This document shows positions 7,789 through 13,083 of a DNA stretch of 13,515 nucleotides, one piece after another. The stretch is taken from positions 1 to 13,515 of the forward strand of contig JAICHE010000012.1 in assembly GCA_025922755.1 (NCBI GenBank), given 5' to 3'. Position 1 is the stretch's first letter. Every line of letters starts with the position of its first letter. The notes under the pieces were generated by a model. The model was not told where the DNA came from, searched no databases, and was given only the letters and a program-made list of their open reading frames with translations. The position numbers and the translations under genes are program-made. The DNA comes from Nitrososphaeraceae archaeon. GTDB taxonomy: Archaea > Thermoproteota > Nitrososphaeria > Nitrososphaerales > Nitrosopumilaceae.

Positions 7789-7809
7789 CAAATAATCTTA
7801 TATAATGTC

Positions 7810-7819
7810 AAATATAATA
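7810..7819 (-). promoter_or_regulatory. TATA-like box of the ACT-domain gene
   Basis: On the minus strand this reads TATTATATTT, centred about 26 bases before the ATG at 7788. It shares the 105-base divergent region with the hsp20 promoter. Confidence 0.45.
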
Positions 7820-7853
7820 GGATTTTGTAATAATTCAATAATATGTAAGTAAT

Positions 7854-7863
7854 CTTTAAATAA
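7854..7863 (+). promoter_or_regulatory. TATA box of hsp20
   Basis: CTTTAAATAA lies 31-40 bases before the ATG at 7894, which predicts a transcription start about ten bases before the gene. The last bases overlap the inverted repeat at 7861-7877, so a protein bound there would compete with TBP/TFB or the polymerase. Confidence 0.55.
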
Positions 7864-7877
7864 TGTCATATACATTA
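7861..7877. promoter_or_regulatory. Operator-like inverted repeat in the hsp20 promoter
   Basis: TAATGT-catat-ACATTA is a perfect 6-bp inverted repeat with a five-base spacer, placed at the downstream edge of the hsp20 TATA box. The octamer TAATGTCA that begins it recurs in the same orientation at 7803-7810, just inside the ACT gene promoter. Such positioning is usual for archaeal repressor operators; the binding protein is not known, and the AT-rich context makes chance possible. Confidence 0.4.
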
Positions 7878-7893
7878 CATATATTAGATAAAT

Positions 7894-8391
7894 ATGACAA
7901 TGTTTGATGACGAGTTTGATAGAATCTTCAGAAGAATGTCCAACTCTTTTTTTAATATAGATGACATTTTTGAAGAATTCAAAACAAAGGGTACCGGTGC
8001 AGGTCCATATTATTATGGTTATACAATGACTGTTGGTCCTGATGGAAAACCTGTAGTAAAAGAATATGGTAATGTAAAGCCTGAATTGGCACCTACATCC
8101 AGTTCTCGAGAACCTTTGGTAGATACCATAGTAGATGAAAAAGAAAAACTGGTAAAGCTTGTAGCTGAAATGCCAGGAGTAGAAAAATCTGATGTAAAGA
8201 TTTTGGTGCAAGGAAAATCTGTAGATATCTCTGCAGAACATGATGAAAAGAAATACCACGTTAATGTACCAATAAAATATCATGTAGATGAAAACTCTGC
8301 AAAAGCATCTTACAAAAATGGAATTCTTGAATTAGTGTTTAAACTAGTTGAAGATGAAAAACCAAAAGGCAAACAGGTGGAGGTTGAATAA
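7894..8391 (+). CDS. hsp20: Small heat shock protein, Hsp20/alpha-crystallin family
   Basis: A 165-residue ATP-independent holdase that keeps unfolding proteins soluble. The N-terminal arm (1-~70) is rich in Phe and acidic residues (DEFDRIFRRMSNSFFNIDDI) and ends in a Gly/Tyr stretch. The alpha-crystallin domain spans ~73-155, with VAEMPGVEKSDVKI (90-103) and the signature ASYKNGILEL (138-147). The extreme C-terminus, QVEVE, supplies a V-x-V version of the I-x-I/V motif that links dimers into oligomers. The ATG at 7894 lies about ten bases after the predicted transcription start; a second ATG at 7900 is possible. It is followed after 27 bases by cdc48 on the same strand, so the two quality-control genes are probably co-transcribed and perhaps heat-responsive through the repeat at 7861. 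Confidence 0.93.
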   Translation: MTMFDDEFDRIFRRMSNSFFNIDDIFEEFKTKGTGAGPYYYGYTMTVGPDGKPVVKEYGNVKPELAPTSSSREPLVDTIVDEKEKLVKLVAEMPGVEKSDVKILVQGKSVDISAEHDEKKYHVNVPIKYHVDENSAKASYKNGILELVFKLVEDEKPKGKQVEVE

Positions 8392-8409
8392 ACCCCCCGA
8401 AATTTTTAT

Positions 8410-8415
8410 GGTGAT
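8410..8415 (+). promoter_or_regulatory. Shine-Dalgarno-like site of cdc48
   Basis: GGTGAT is complementary to the archaeal 16S 3' end and ends three bases before the ATG at 8419. The closeness is tight, but it supports translation of cdc48 from an hsp20-cdc48 transcript. Confidence 0.4.
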
Positions 8416-8418
8416 TAT

Positions 8419-10560
8419 ATGAGCGAAATTATTTTAAAAATAGATGAAATCCCACAACAACATGTAGGTCGTGGGAGAGCTATTGTTGATCCAAAAATTA
8501 TAGAAGACCAAAATTGGAATACTGGTCAAATTTTAGAATTAACCTATAATAAAAAAACACATGTGAAGCTTTGGCCTGGTTCACCAGAAGAATATGGAAC
8601 AGGAATAATCAAAATTGATGGTATTACAAGACAGAATATTGGTGCTGGAATTGGAGATAAAATTTCAATAAAATCTGTAGAAGCAGTAAATGCTGAACAA
8701 ATTGTTTTATCCCCCACGGAAAAAATTGCAGCTGAAGGATTACAAGAATACATGGTTTACAATTATTTGAATCATGTATTTACAACTGGAGATACTATTT
8801 CTCTTAGCACTCAAATGGGAGGAAAGGTTCAATTTGTAATTACTAGTACTAAACCATCAAAACCAGTAATTGTTACAGAAAAAACAATATTCAAACTTGG
8901 ACCAATGACAAAAGCCGTTGATTCAAGTATTCCAAGGGTTACATATGATGAACTAGGTGGTTTGAAAAACGAAGTCCAAAAAATTCGTGAAATGGTAGAA
9001 TTACCTATGAGACATCCTGAATTATTTGAAAAAATCGGTGTTGAAGCACCCAAAGGAGTCTTATTGTATGGACCTCCAGGAACAGGAAAAACCCTTCTAG
9101 CAAAGGCAGTTGCTGGAGAAACTAATGCTCATTTCATCTCTCTTAGTGGACCTGAAATAATGGGAAAATATTATGGAGAAAGTGAGGAAAGAATAAGAGA
9201 AATTTTCAAACAAGCCGAAGAGAATTCTCCAAGTATAATTTTCATTGATGAAATTGACTCAATTGCTCCAAAAAGAGATGAAGTATCCGGTGAAGTTGAA
9301 AAAAGAATAGTATCTCAATTATTGACTCTAATGGATGGCATGAAAAGTAGAGGTAAAGTTGTAGTTATTGCAGCAACAAATAGACCAGATTCAATTGATC
9401 CTGCATTAAGAAGACCAGGAAGACTAGACAGAGAAATAGAAATTGGAATTCCTGACGATGAAGGAAGATTCGAAATTATTTCAATTCATACACGTGGAAT
9501 GCCAATTGATGAGAGTGTAGATCTCAAACAAATTTCAAAAACAACCCATGGTTTTGTTGGAGCAGATTTAGAGGTTTTATCAAAAGAAGCTGCAATGAGA
9601 TCACTGAGACGAATTTTGCCTGAAATTGATCTGGATGAAGAAAAAATTTCCACAGAAATTTTACAAAAAATTCAGATAACAAGTGAAGATTTCAGAGATG
9701 CACTCAAAGAAGTTCGTCCTAGTGCATTACGTGAGGTTCAAGTTCAGGTACCTGATGTAAGTTGGGATGATGTAGGTGGATTAGAAGAACTCAAAGAAGA
9801 ACTTCGTGAAGCAGTAGAGTGGCCTATAAAATACAAAGAGGCATTTGAATACGTAGATGTAGAATCTCCAAAAGGAATTCTACTTCATGGTCCACCTGGA
9901 ACAGGAAAAACCCTAATTGCAAAAGCCTTGGCAAAAATGACAGAATCTAATTTTATTAGCATTAAGGGACCAGAACTACTTTCAAAATGGGTCGGTGAAT
10001 CAGAAAAAGGTGTAAGAGAAATTTTCCGAAAAGCACGTCAGGCGGCACCATGTATAATTTTCCTAGATGAAGTAGACGCACTAGTACCCAGAAGAGGAAG
10101 TGGAGGATCAGAATCTCATGTTACAGAAAACGTTGTTTCTCAAATTCTAACAGAAATAGATGGACTTGAAGAACTTCATAATGTCTTGATAATTGGTGCA
10201 ACAAATAGACTAGATATTGTTGATGAGGCATTACTAAGACCAGGTAGATTTGACAGAATTATTGAAGTGCCAAATCCAGATAATAAAGGAAGAGAACAAA
10301 TTTTCAACATTCATACCAAAAAGAAACCACTAGCCGAAGATGTAAACATTACAAAATTAGTGGAACTAACAGAAGGATTCAGTGGTGCTGAAATAGCAGC
10401 GGTAGCCAACAGAGCAGCAATAGCAGCTCTGAAAAGATATGTTGGAGGAAAATCTGGAAACTTCAAAGAAATCAAGATAACACAACAAGATCTTTTAGAT
10501 GCAATTGATAAGGTCAAGCCTAGAAAAATAGAATCAGCAATGACACACTCTATAAAATAG
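8419..10560 (+). CDS. cdc48: Cdc48/VCP-type double AAA+ ATPase
   Basis: A 713-residue unfoldase that forms hexameric rings and pulls proteins apart for the proteasome or for disassembly. Residues 1-~175 are the Cdc48 N-domain (double-psi barrel plus second subdomain). D1 has Walker A GPPGTGKT (218-225), Walker B IIFIDE (273-278) and the arginine pair R335/R338; D2 has Walker A GPPGTGKT (491-498), Walker B IIFLDE (546-551) and R610/R613. The pore loops are KYYGES in D1 (two aromatics) and KWVGES in D2. Both rings therefore look catalytically complete. The protein ends THSIK, without the hydrophobic-Tyr-X tail used by several archaeal unfoldases to dock on the 20S proteasome. It is shorter at the C-terminus than eukaryotic p97. 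Genes for Hsp20 upstream and a 72-residue protein downstream sit on the same strand within 30 bases. Confidence 0.97.
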   Translation: MSEIILKIDEIPQQHVGRGRAIVDPKIIEDQNWNTGQILELTYNKKTHVKLWPGSPEEYGTGIIKIDGITRQNIGAGIGDKISIKSVEAVNAEQIVLSPTEKIAAEGLQEYMVYNYLNHVFTTGDTISLSTQMGGKVQFVITSTKPSKPVIVTEKTIFKLGPMTKAVDSSIPRVTYDELGGLKNEVQKIREMVELPMRHPELFEKIGVEAPKGVLLYGPPGTGKTLLAKAVAGETNAHFISLSGPEIMGKYYGESEERIREIFKQAEENSPSIIFIDEIDSIAPKRDEVSGEVEKRIVSQLLTLMDGMKSRGKVVVIAATNRPDSIDPALRRPGRLDREIEIGIPDDEGRFEIISIHTRGMPIDESVDLKQISKTTHGFVGADLEVLSKEAAMRSLRRILPEIDLDEEKISTEILQKIQITSEDFRDALKEVRPSALREVQVQVPDVSWDDVGGLEELKEELREAVEWPIKYKEAFEYVDVESPKGILLHGPPGTGKTLIAKALAKMTESNFISIKGPELLSKWVGESEKGVREIFRKARQAAPCIIFLDEVDALVPRRGSGGSESHVTENVVSQILTEIDGLEELHNVLIIGATNRLDIVDEALLRPGRFDRIIEVPNPDNKGREQIFNIHTKKKPLAEDVNITKLVELTEGFSGAEIAAVANRAAIAALKRYVGGKSGNFKEIKITQQDLLDAIDKVKPRKIESAMTHSIK

Positions 10561-10561
10561 T

Positions 10562-10571
10562 CTAAATACTA
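10562..10571 (+). promoter_or_regulatory. Possible TATA-like element of the 72-residue protein gene
   Basis: CTAAATACTA is centred about 24 bases before the ATG at 10590, directly after the cdc48 stop. No Shine-Dalgarno site is clear, so the gene may have a leaderless transcript of its own besides cdc48 read-through. Confidence 0.3.
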
Positions 10572-10589
10572 AGGAAGTTGACCTAATCT

Positions 10590-10808
10590 ATGAAACTATA
10601 TCTTGACTTTGAGCCATGCCAAGAGTGCAATACAATGATGAAGGATCTAAGTAGCCCAGAAATGTTACTTGCTGATGAAGTTACTAGAAGTAACGAATCA
10701 GCTAAATTTCTGCGTCATCTAACATACAATCACAATGAAGTAGTTCAAGCTGTAATGGAAGATTTACCTAAACAAAAAAGAGATCAAGAATTTGATTTCT
10801 TCAAATAA
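10590..10808 (+). CDS. Small conserved-looking protein with C-x2-C and H-x4-H
   Basis: A 72-residue soluble, acidic protein that I do not recognise. It has C10 and C13 (EPCQEC) near the start and H43 and H48 (LRHLTYNHNE) in a predicted helix, a layout that could hold one zinc ion. The ending KQKRDQEFDFFK is charged with terminal aromatics. Coding is supported by the clean ATG, the lack of any overlapping gene and codon use like its neighbours. The gene begins 29 bases after cdc48 and may share its transcript, so an accessory role for Cdc48 is conceivable but only by position. The CC/HH layout recalls the DUF1059 protein at 12401-12592. Function unknown. Confidence 0.65.
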   Translation: MKLYLDFEPCQECNTMMKDLSSPEMLLADEVTRSNESAKFLRHLTYNHNEVVQAVMEDLPKQKRDQEFDFFK

Positions 10809-10861
10809 CAATCCTCCAAATTTTATATCTATTATCACACTTAGAAAACAATAATCATATT

Positions 10862-10871
10862 CATATACAAA
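10862..10871 (+). promoter_or_regulatory. Possible TATA-like element of the secreted coiled-coil gene
   Basis: CATATACAAA is centred about 24 bases before the ATG at 10891. An alternative, ATTTTATATC near 10819-10828, would give a longer leader. The AT-rich spacer makes either uncertain. Confidence 0.3.
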
Positions 10872-10890
10872 AAATTATTTCACTAGATTG

Positions 10891-11286
10891 ATGAAATCTA
10901 CCATTAATAACAAAATTATCTTTCTCTTTTTCATAGGTGTTTTTTCATTGGTTTTAGTTAATCCTGCATATTCTCAAGAACCTGGTCCTCCAAAAATACC
11001 AGAACCTTCTCCCGAACCAAAACCAATTCCCATTCCTGAACCAGAACCAATAAGAGAACCATTTCCAGAAGAAAGTGACACTGAAAAAATTCAGCGATTA
11101 ACCAAAGAAAACACACAACTAAAGGATGAAAATTTACGATTACAAATTCAAGTAAATGAACTTAATAAAATAATTGAAAACCTTCAGGCGATTACTCTGG
11201 AACAAATCAAAGTAATAATGCAATTGGTACAACAACTTCAAGAGGCAATTTTTGCTATACCCTCTTCTTTGGAGATAAACGTGTAA
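10891..11286 (+). CDS. Secreted Pro/Glu-rich coiled-coil protein
   Basis: A 131-residue protein that I cannot assign to a family. It starts with a classical signal peptide: a basic Lys/Asn N-terminus, a hydrophobic core (IIFLFFIGVFSLVLV, 9-23) and a likely cleavage after AYS (26-28). Then follows a low-complexity stretch of Pro-Glu-Pro repeats (31-60, units such as PEPSPEPKP and IPEPEPI), expected to be extended and rigid. Residues ~63-118 show a heptad pattern with Leu/Ile/Val at a and d positions (IQRLTKENTQLKDENLRLQI and onward), a probable coiled coil that oligomerizes. It is likely exported and acts outside the membrane as a spacer or structural element. The ATG at 10891 is preferred to the adjacent TTG. 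It ends 13 bases from the convergent tfb stop. Confidence 0.7.
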   Translation: MKSTINNKIIFLFFIGVFSLVLVNPAYSQEPGPPKIPEPSPEPKPIPIPEPEPIREPFPEESDTEKIQRLTKENTQLKDENLRLQIQVNELNKIIENLQAITLEQIKVIMQLVQQLQEAIFAIPSSLEINV

Positions 11287-11299
11287 TTAACTTAAAATT

Positions 11300-12220
11300 C
11301 TAGTCTGCTATTTTGAGAGTTTTTTTGATCAAAGTAGCCCTGTTCCTAATGGTAACATCACTGACACCTGATTCATTTGAAAACTTCTTTTGGCTAATTT
11401 TTTCTCCATTTAATATTGATGCAATATACAACGAAGCAGCTGCTTGAGCAACCGGATGTTTTCCTGCTGTAATTTTTTCATCTTCACATTTTTTCAAAAT
11501 ATCAAACGCATCTCTTTTCGTTTTTTCACTCAAATTCATATTGTTTGAAATTTTGGTAATAAACGAAGTCGTATCATATTGATTTAGGTTCAATCCTAGT
11601 TTCTTGATAATGGTTCTAAGGTCTCTAGATAAAATTCTCCTTTCAACGTTTCCAGCATCTGCTATGTCATCTAAAGTTCTTGGAATATTGTTTTGTCTGC
11701 ATGCAGCATACAAAGACGCAGAAATTAAAGATGCCATTGTTCTGCCTCTGGTGAGTTTTGCACTTACGGCTTTTCTGTAAATATACGCAGCATTTTCAAC
11801 AACATTATCTGGGGCTCCAATTTTTGTTTTCATTCCGTGTAATAGAGTAAATGCTTTACTTAACGATGAAGTTTTTCTTGATTTGCTTCTTTGATCCCAC
11901 GTACGAAGTCGATTAAATTCATATTTTGTTTTACTTGACAAACTTTTTCCTGTTGAATCCTTGTCAGCACCAATAACTGTTGATAAGCCTTTGTCGAACA
12001 TTGTCAAAGATCCTCCTGGACCTGTTCTTGCATTTTTCATAAAATCTTCTGAGCTATAACTTCGATTTTCATTTGTTGTATCGTCTAAGTTTTGAACTAA
12101 GACAAGCCCGCAACCCCCACAAAAAACTTCTCCTCTATCAGAATCAGTAATCACAGGGTAGGTTTTGCAAGTATCAAGTTGACACTTTACATCATAAGCA
12201 CTAGAATAATACGCTACCAC
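11300..12220 (-). CDS. tfb: Transcription initiation factor B (TFB, archaeal TFIIB)
   Basis: TFB recruits RNA polymerase to TBP-bound promoters. The zinc ribbon uses C13, C18, C34 and C37 (CQLDTC ... FCGGCG); the first pair is C-x4-C rather than the usual C-x2-C. The B-reader/linker is RTGPGGSLTMFDKGLSTVIG (65-84), close to the archaeal standard. Two cyclin repeats follow (~108-197 and ~203-302), the first containing TRGRTMASLISASLYAACRQ (157-176), the second AGKHPVAQAAASLYIAS; the C-terminal helix-turn-helix (ISQKKFSNESGVSDVTIRNR) reads the BRE. At 306 residues it is complete. The GTG at 12220 is the start: a TGA stop lies in frame just upstream, and the ATG at 12230 is out of frame. Ammonia-oxidizing archaea carry several TFB paralogues, so this may serve a subset of promoters. 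Confidence 0.95.
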   Translation of the reverse strand: MVAYYSSAYDVKCQLDTCKTYPVITDSDRGEVFCGGCGLVLVQNLDDTTNENRSYSSEDFMKNARTGPGGSLTMFDKGLSTVIGADKDSTGKSLSSKTKYEFNRLRTWDQRSKSRKTSSLSKAFTLLHGMKTKIGAPDNVVENAAYIYRKAVSAKLTRGRTMASLISASLYAACRQNNIPRTLDDIADAGNVERRILSRDLRTIIKKLGLNLNQYDTTSFITKISNNMNLSEKTKRDAFDILKKCEDEKITAGKHPVAQAAASLYIASILNGEKISQKKFSNESGVSDVTIRNRATLIKKTLKIAD

Positions 12221-12243
12221 AACTGTTCATTATACACATCCAT

Positions 12244-12254
12244 CAAATAAAAGG
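12244..12254 (-). promoter_or_regulatory. TATA box of tfb
   Basis: On the minus strand this reads CCTTTTATTTG, centred about 29 bases before the GTG at 12220. The transcript would have at most a few leader bases, matching the lack of a Shine-Dalgarno site. Confidence 0.5.
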
Positions 12255-12285
12255 AAAGTGAAAGTGGTAATTTTGAATATAAAAA

Positions 12286-12335
12286 TAAGTTTTAGTTACT
12301 AAAAATTCCTTGAAATTTTTTCAAATTAAAACTTA
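12286..12335. repeat. Nested inverted repeats upstream of tfb
   Basis: An outer pair TAAGTTTTA (12286-12294) and TAAAACTTA (12327-12335) is a perfect 9-bp inverted repeat. Inside it lies a second pair, TTGAAA (12310-12315) and TTTCAA (12319-12324), with a three-base loop. The structure lies in the 180-base gap between the DUF1059 stop and tfb, upstream of the tfb TATA box. It could be a regulator site for tfb or a 3' hairpin of the DUF1059 mRNA. Confidence 0.45.
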
Positions 12336-12366
12336 GTTTCAGTACATCACACATTCTATTAAATGT

Positions 12367-12400
12367 TAAAAATAAAACAAAAAATATTTTTTTAAAAAAT
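12367..12400 (-). terminator. T-rich archaeal terminator after the DUF1059 gene
   Basis: On the minus strand, immediately after the stop at 12401, come several T runs separated by A-rich bases (T6, a T-rich core, T6, T4, T5). Archaeal intrinsic termination relies on such T tracts without a GC hairpin. Position and strand fit the end of the DUF1059 transcript. Confidence 0.5.
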
Positions 12401-12592
12401 CTATTTCTTAATTGAATCAAGAGAATGTCCACGATTAACAATCATTTGAATTACCGCATCAATTGGGTATTCAATACCATGTTCTTCCTCAAAATGCACT
12501 CTTAATTTTTCAAGTAGTTCAAGGCTCTTTTCTCCTTCAAGAGAAAAATCACACTCAAACCCATATTCGCCACAACGAAGCTTAAGGGTCAT
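12401..12592 (-). CDS. DUF1059 family small protein with C-x6-C and H-x4-H
   Basis: A 63-residue acidic protein matching the DUF1059 pattern: a start with CGEYGFECDF (7-16) followed by a helix ending HFEEEHG (33-39). Two Cys (7, 14) and two His (33, 38) form a C-x6-C ... H-x4-H layout, which suggests a small zinc-binding or zinc-finger-like fold; this is my inference, as the family is not functionally defined. The C-terminal part (IDAVIQMIVNRGHSLDSI) forms a further helix. The ATG at 12592 is supported by a TATA box about 26 bases upstream, so it is probably leaderless and monocistronic, ending in a T-rich terminator. It is divergent from the fluoride channel gene. Confidence 0.82.
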   Translation of the reverse strand: MTLKLRCGEYGFECDFSLEGEKSLELLEKLRVHFEEEHGIEYPIDAVIQMIVNRGHSLDSIKK

Positions 12593-12613
12593 CAGCGTGA
12601 AACAATGCTGTAC

Positions 12614-12623
12614 CTATAAAAAT
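12614..12623 (-). promoter_or_regulatory. TATA box of the DUF1059 gene
   Basis: On the minus strand this reads ATTTTTATAG, centred about 26 bases before the ATG at 12592, ideal for a leaderless transcript. Confidence 0.55.
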
Positions 12624-12672
12624 CCTAGGTACGTTATTCAATACAGTATAGATTTACGCCTATATGTTAATG

Positions 12673-12682
12673 CTAAATAAAA
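12673..12682 (+). promoter_or_regulatory. TATA box of the fluoride channel gene
   Basis: CTAAATAAAA is centred about 26 bases before the ATG at 12703. The implied leaderless mRNA leaves no room for a fluoride riboswitch. Confidence 0.5.
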
Positions 12683-12702
12683 CAACTTTCTCAGGATAGA
12701 AA

Positions 12703-13083
12703 ATGAAGGGGTTTGAATTCGTTTTTTTGGCAGCAGGATCTGTTTTTGGGGCTTTCCTAAGATACAAAATTACAGAATCTCCATTACTTTTCAATACCTT
12801 ACCGCTTAACGTGTTGATTGTCAATGTAATTGGGGCTTTCATTTTAGGAGCATTTGTAATATTATCTGAACAGTGGAATTTAGATGGGAGATATTCCTTA
12901 TTGGCAGCAGTGGGATTCTGTGGTTCCCTAACTACAATGTCTTCGTTTGCACTGGATTCAAGTAATCTCTTAGATAATCAACATTATGGTGCTTTAGCAG
13001 TTAATATTATTGCAAACATAGGATTATCTATTGGTGCTCTTATTGCTGGAAAATCTATAATGTCGGCGATAATAAGTAGCTGA
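12703..13083 (+). CDS. crcB: Fluoride channel FluC/CrcB
   Basis: A 126-residue membrane protein of the FluC family, which exports fluoride as a dual-topology homodimer. Four hydrophobic segments lie at ~4-20, ~33-54, ~65-82 and ~97-118. Family marks are GSVFGAFLRY (12-21), PLNVLIVNVIGAFILG (34-49, with N41, the pore Asn) and GFCGSLTTMSSF (71-82), where TM3 breaks around the central sodium site. The usual ending of that motif is TTFSTF, so the first Phe of the pore Phe box is Met79, while F82 is kept. The length is typical for a homodimeric FluC; no second crcB gene is seen in the window. The stop is directly adjacent to the convergent CBS gene stop, with zero bases between. A single TATA box in front suggests constitutive expression. 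Confidence 0.92.
   Translation: MKGFEFVFLAAGSVFGAFLRYKITESPLLFNTLPLNVLIVNVIGAFILGAFVILSEQWNLDGRYSLLAAVGFCGSLTTMSSFALDSSNLLDNQHYGALAVNIIANIGLSIGALIAGKSIMSAIISS

Noticed and set aside
7798..8283. 161-codon reading frame opposite hsp20
   Set aside because: It is antisense to a clear alpha-crystallin gene, and its translation is an AT-driven run of Phe, Tyr and Ile without domain features.
8393..8398. Six-C run after hsp20 as part of a terminator
   Set aside because: There is no complementary G run to make a hairpin and only a T5 tract follows, so it does not clearly separate hsp20 from cdc48.
8408..8410. Alternative ATG start for cdc48 eleven bases upstream
   Set aside because: It is out of frame with the Cdc48 N-domain.
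12228..12230. ATG start for TFB
   Set aside because: It is out of frame, and an in-frame TGA separates it from the TFB reading frame; the GTG at 12220 is used.
12593..12702. Fluoride riboswitch upstream of crcB
   Set aside because: The conserved GGNGATGGCAT-like core is absent and the TATA box spacing leaves no leader.
12660..12842. 60-codon frame on the minus strand across the start of the fluoride channel gene
   Set aside because: It overlaps the FluC N-terminus and its promoter in antisense, and has no recognisable motif.
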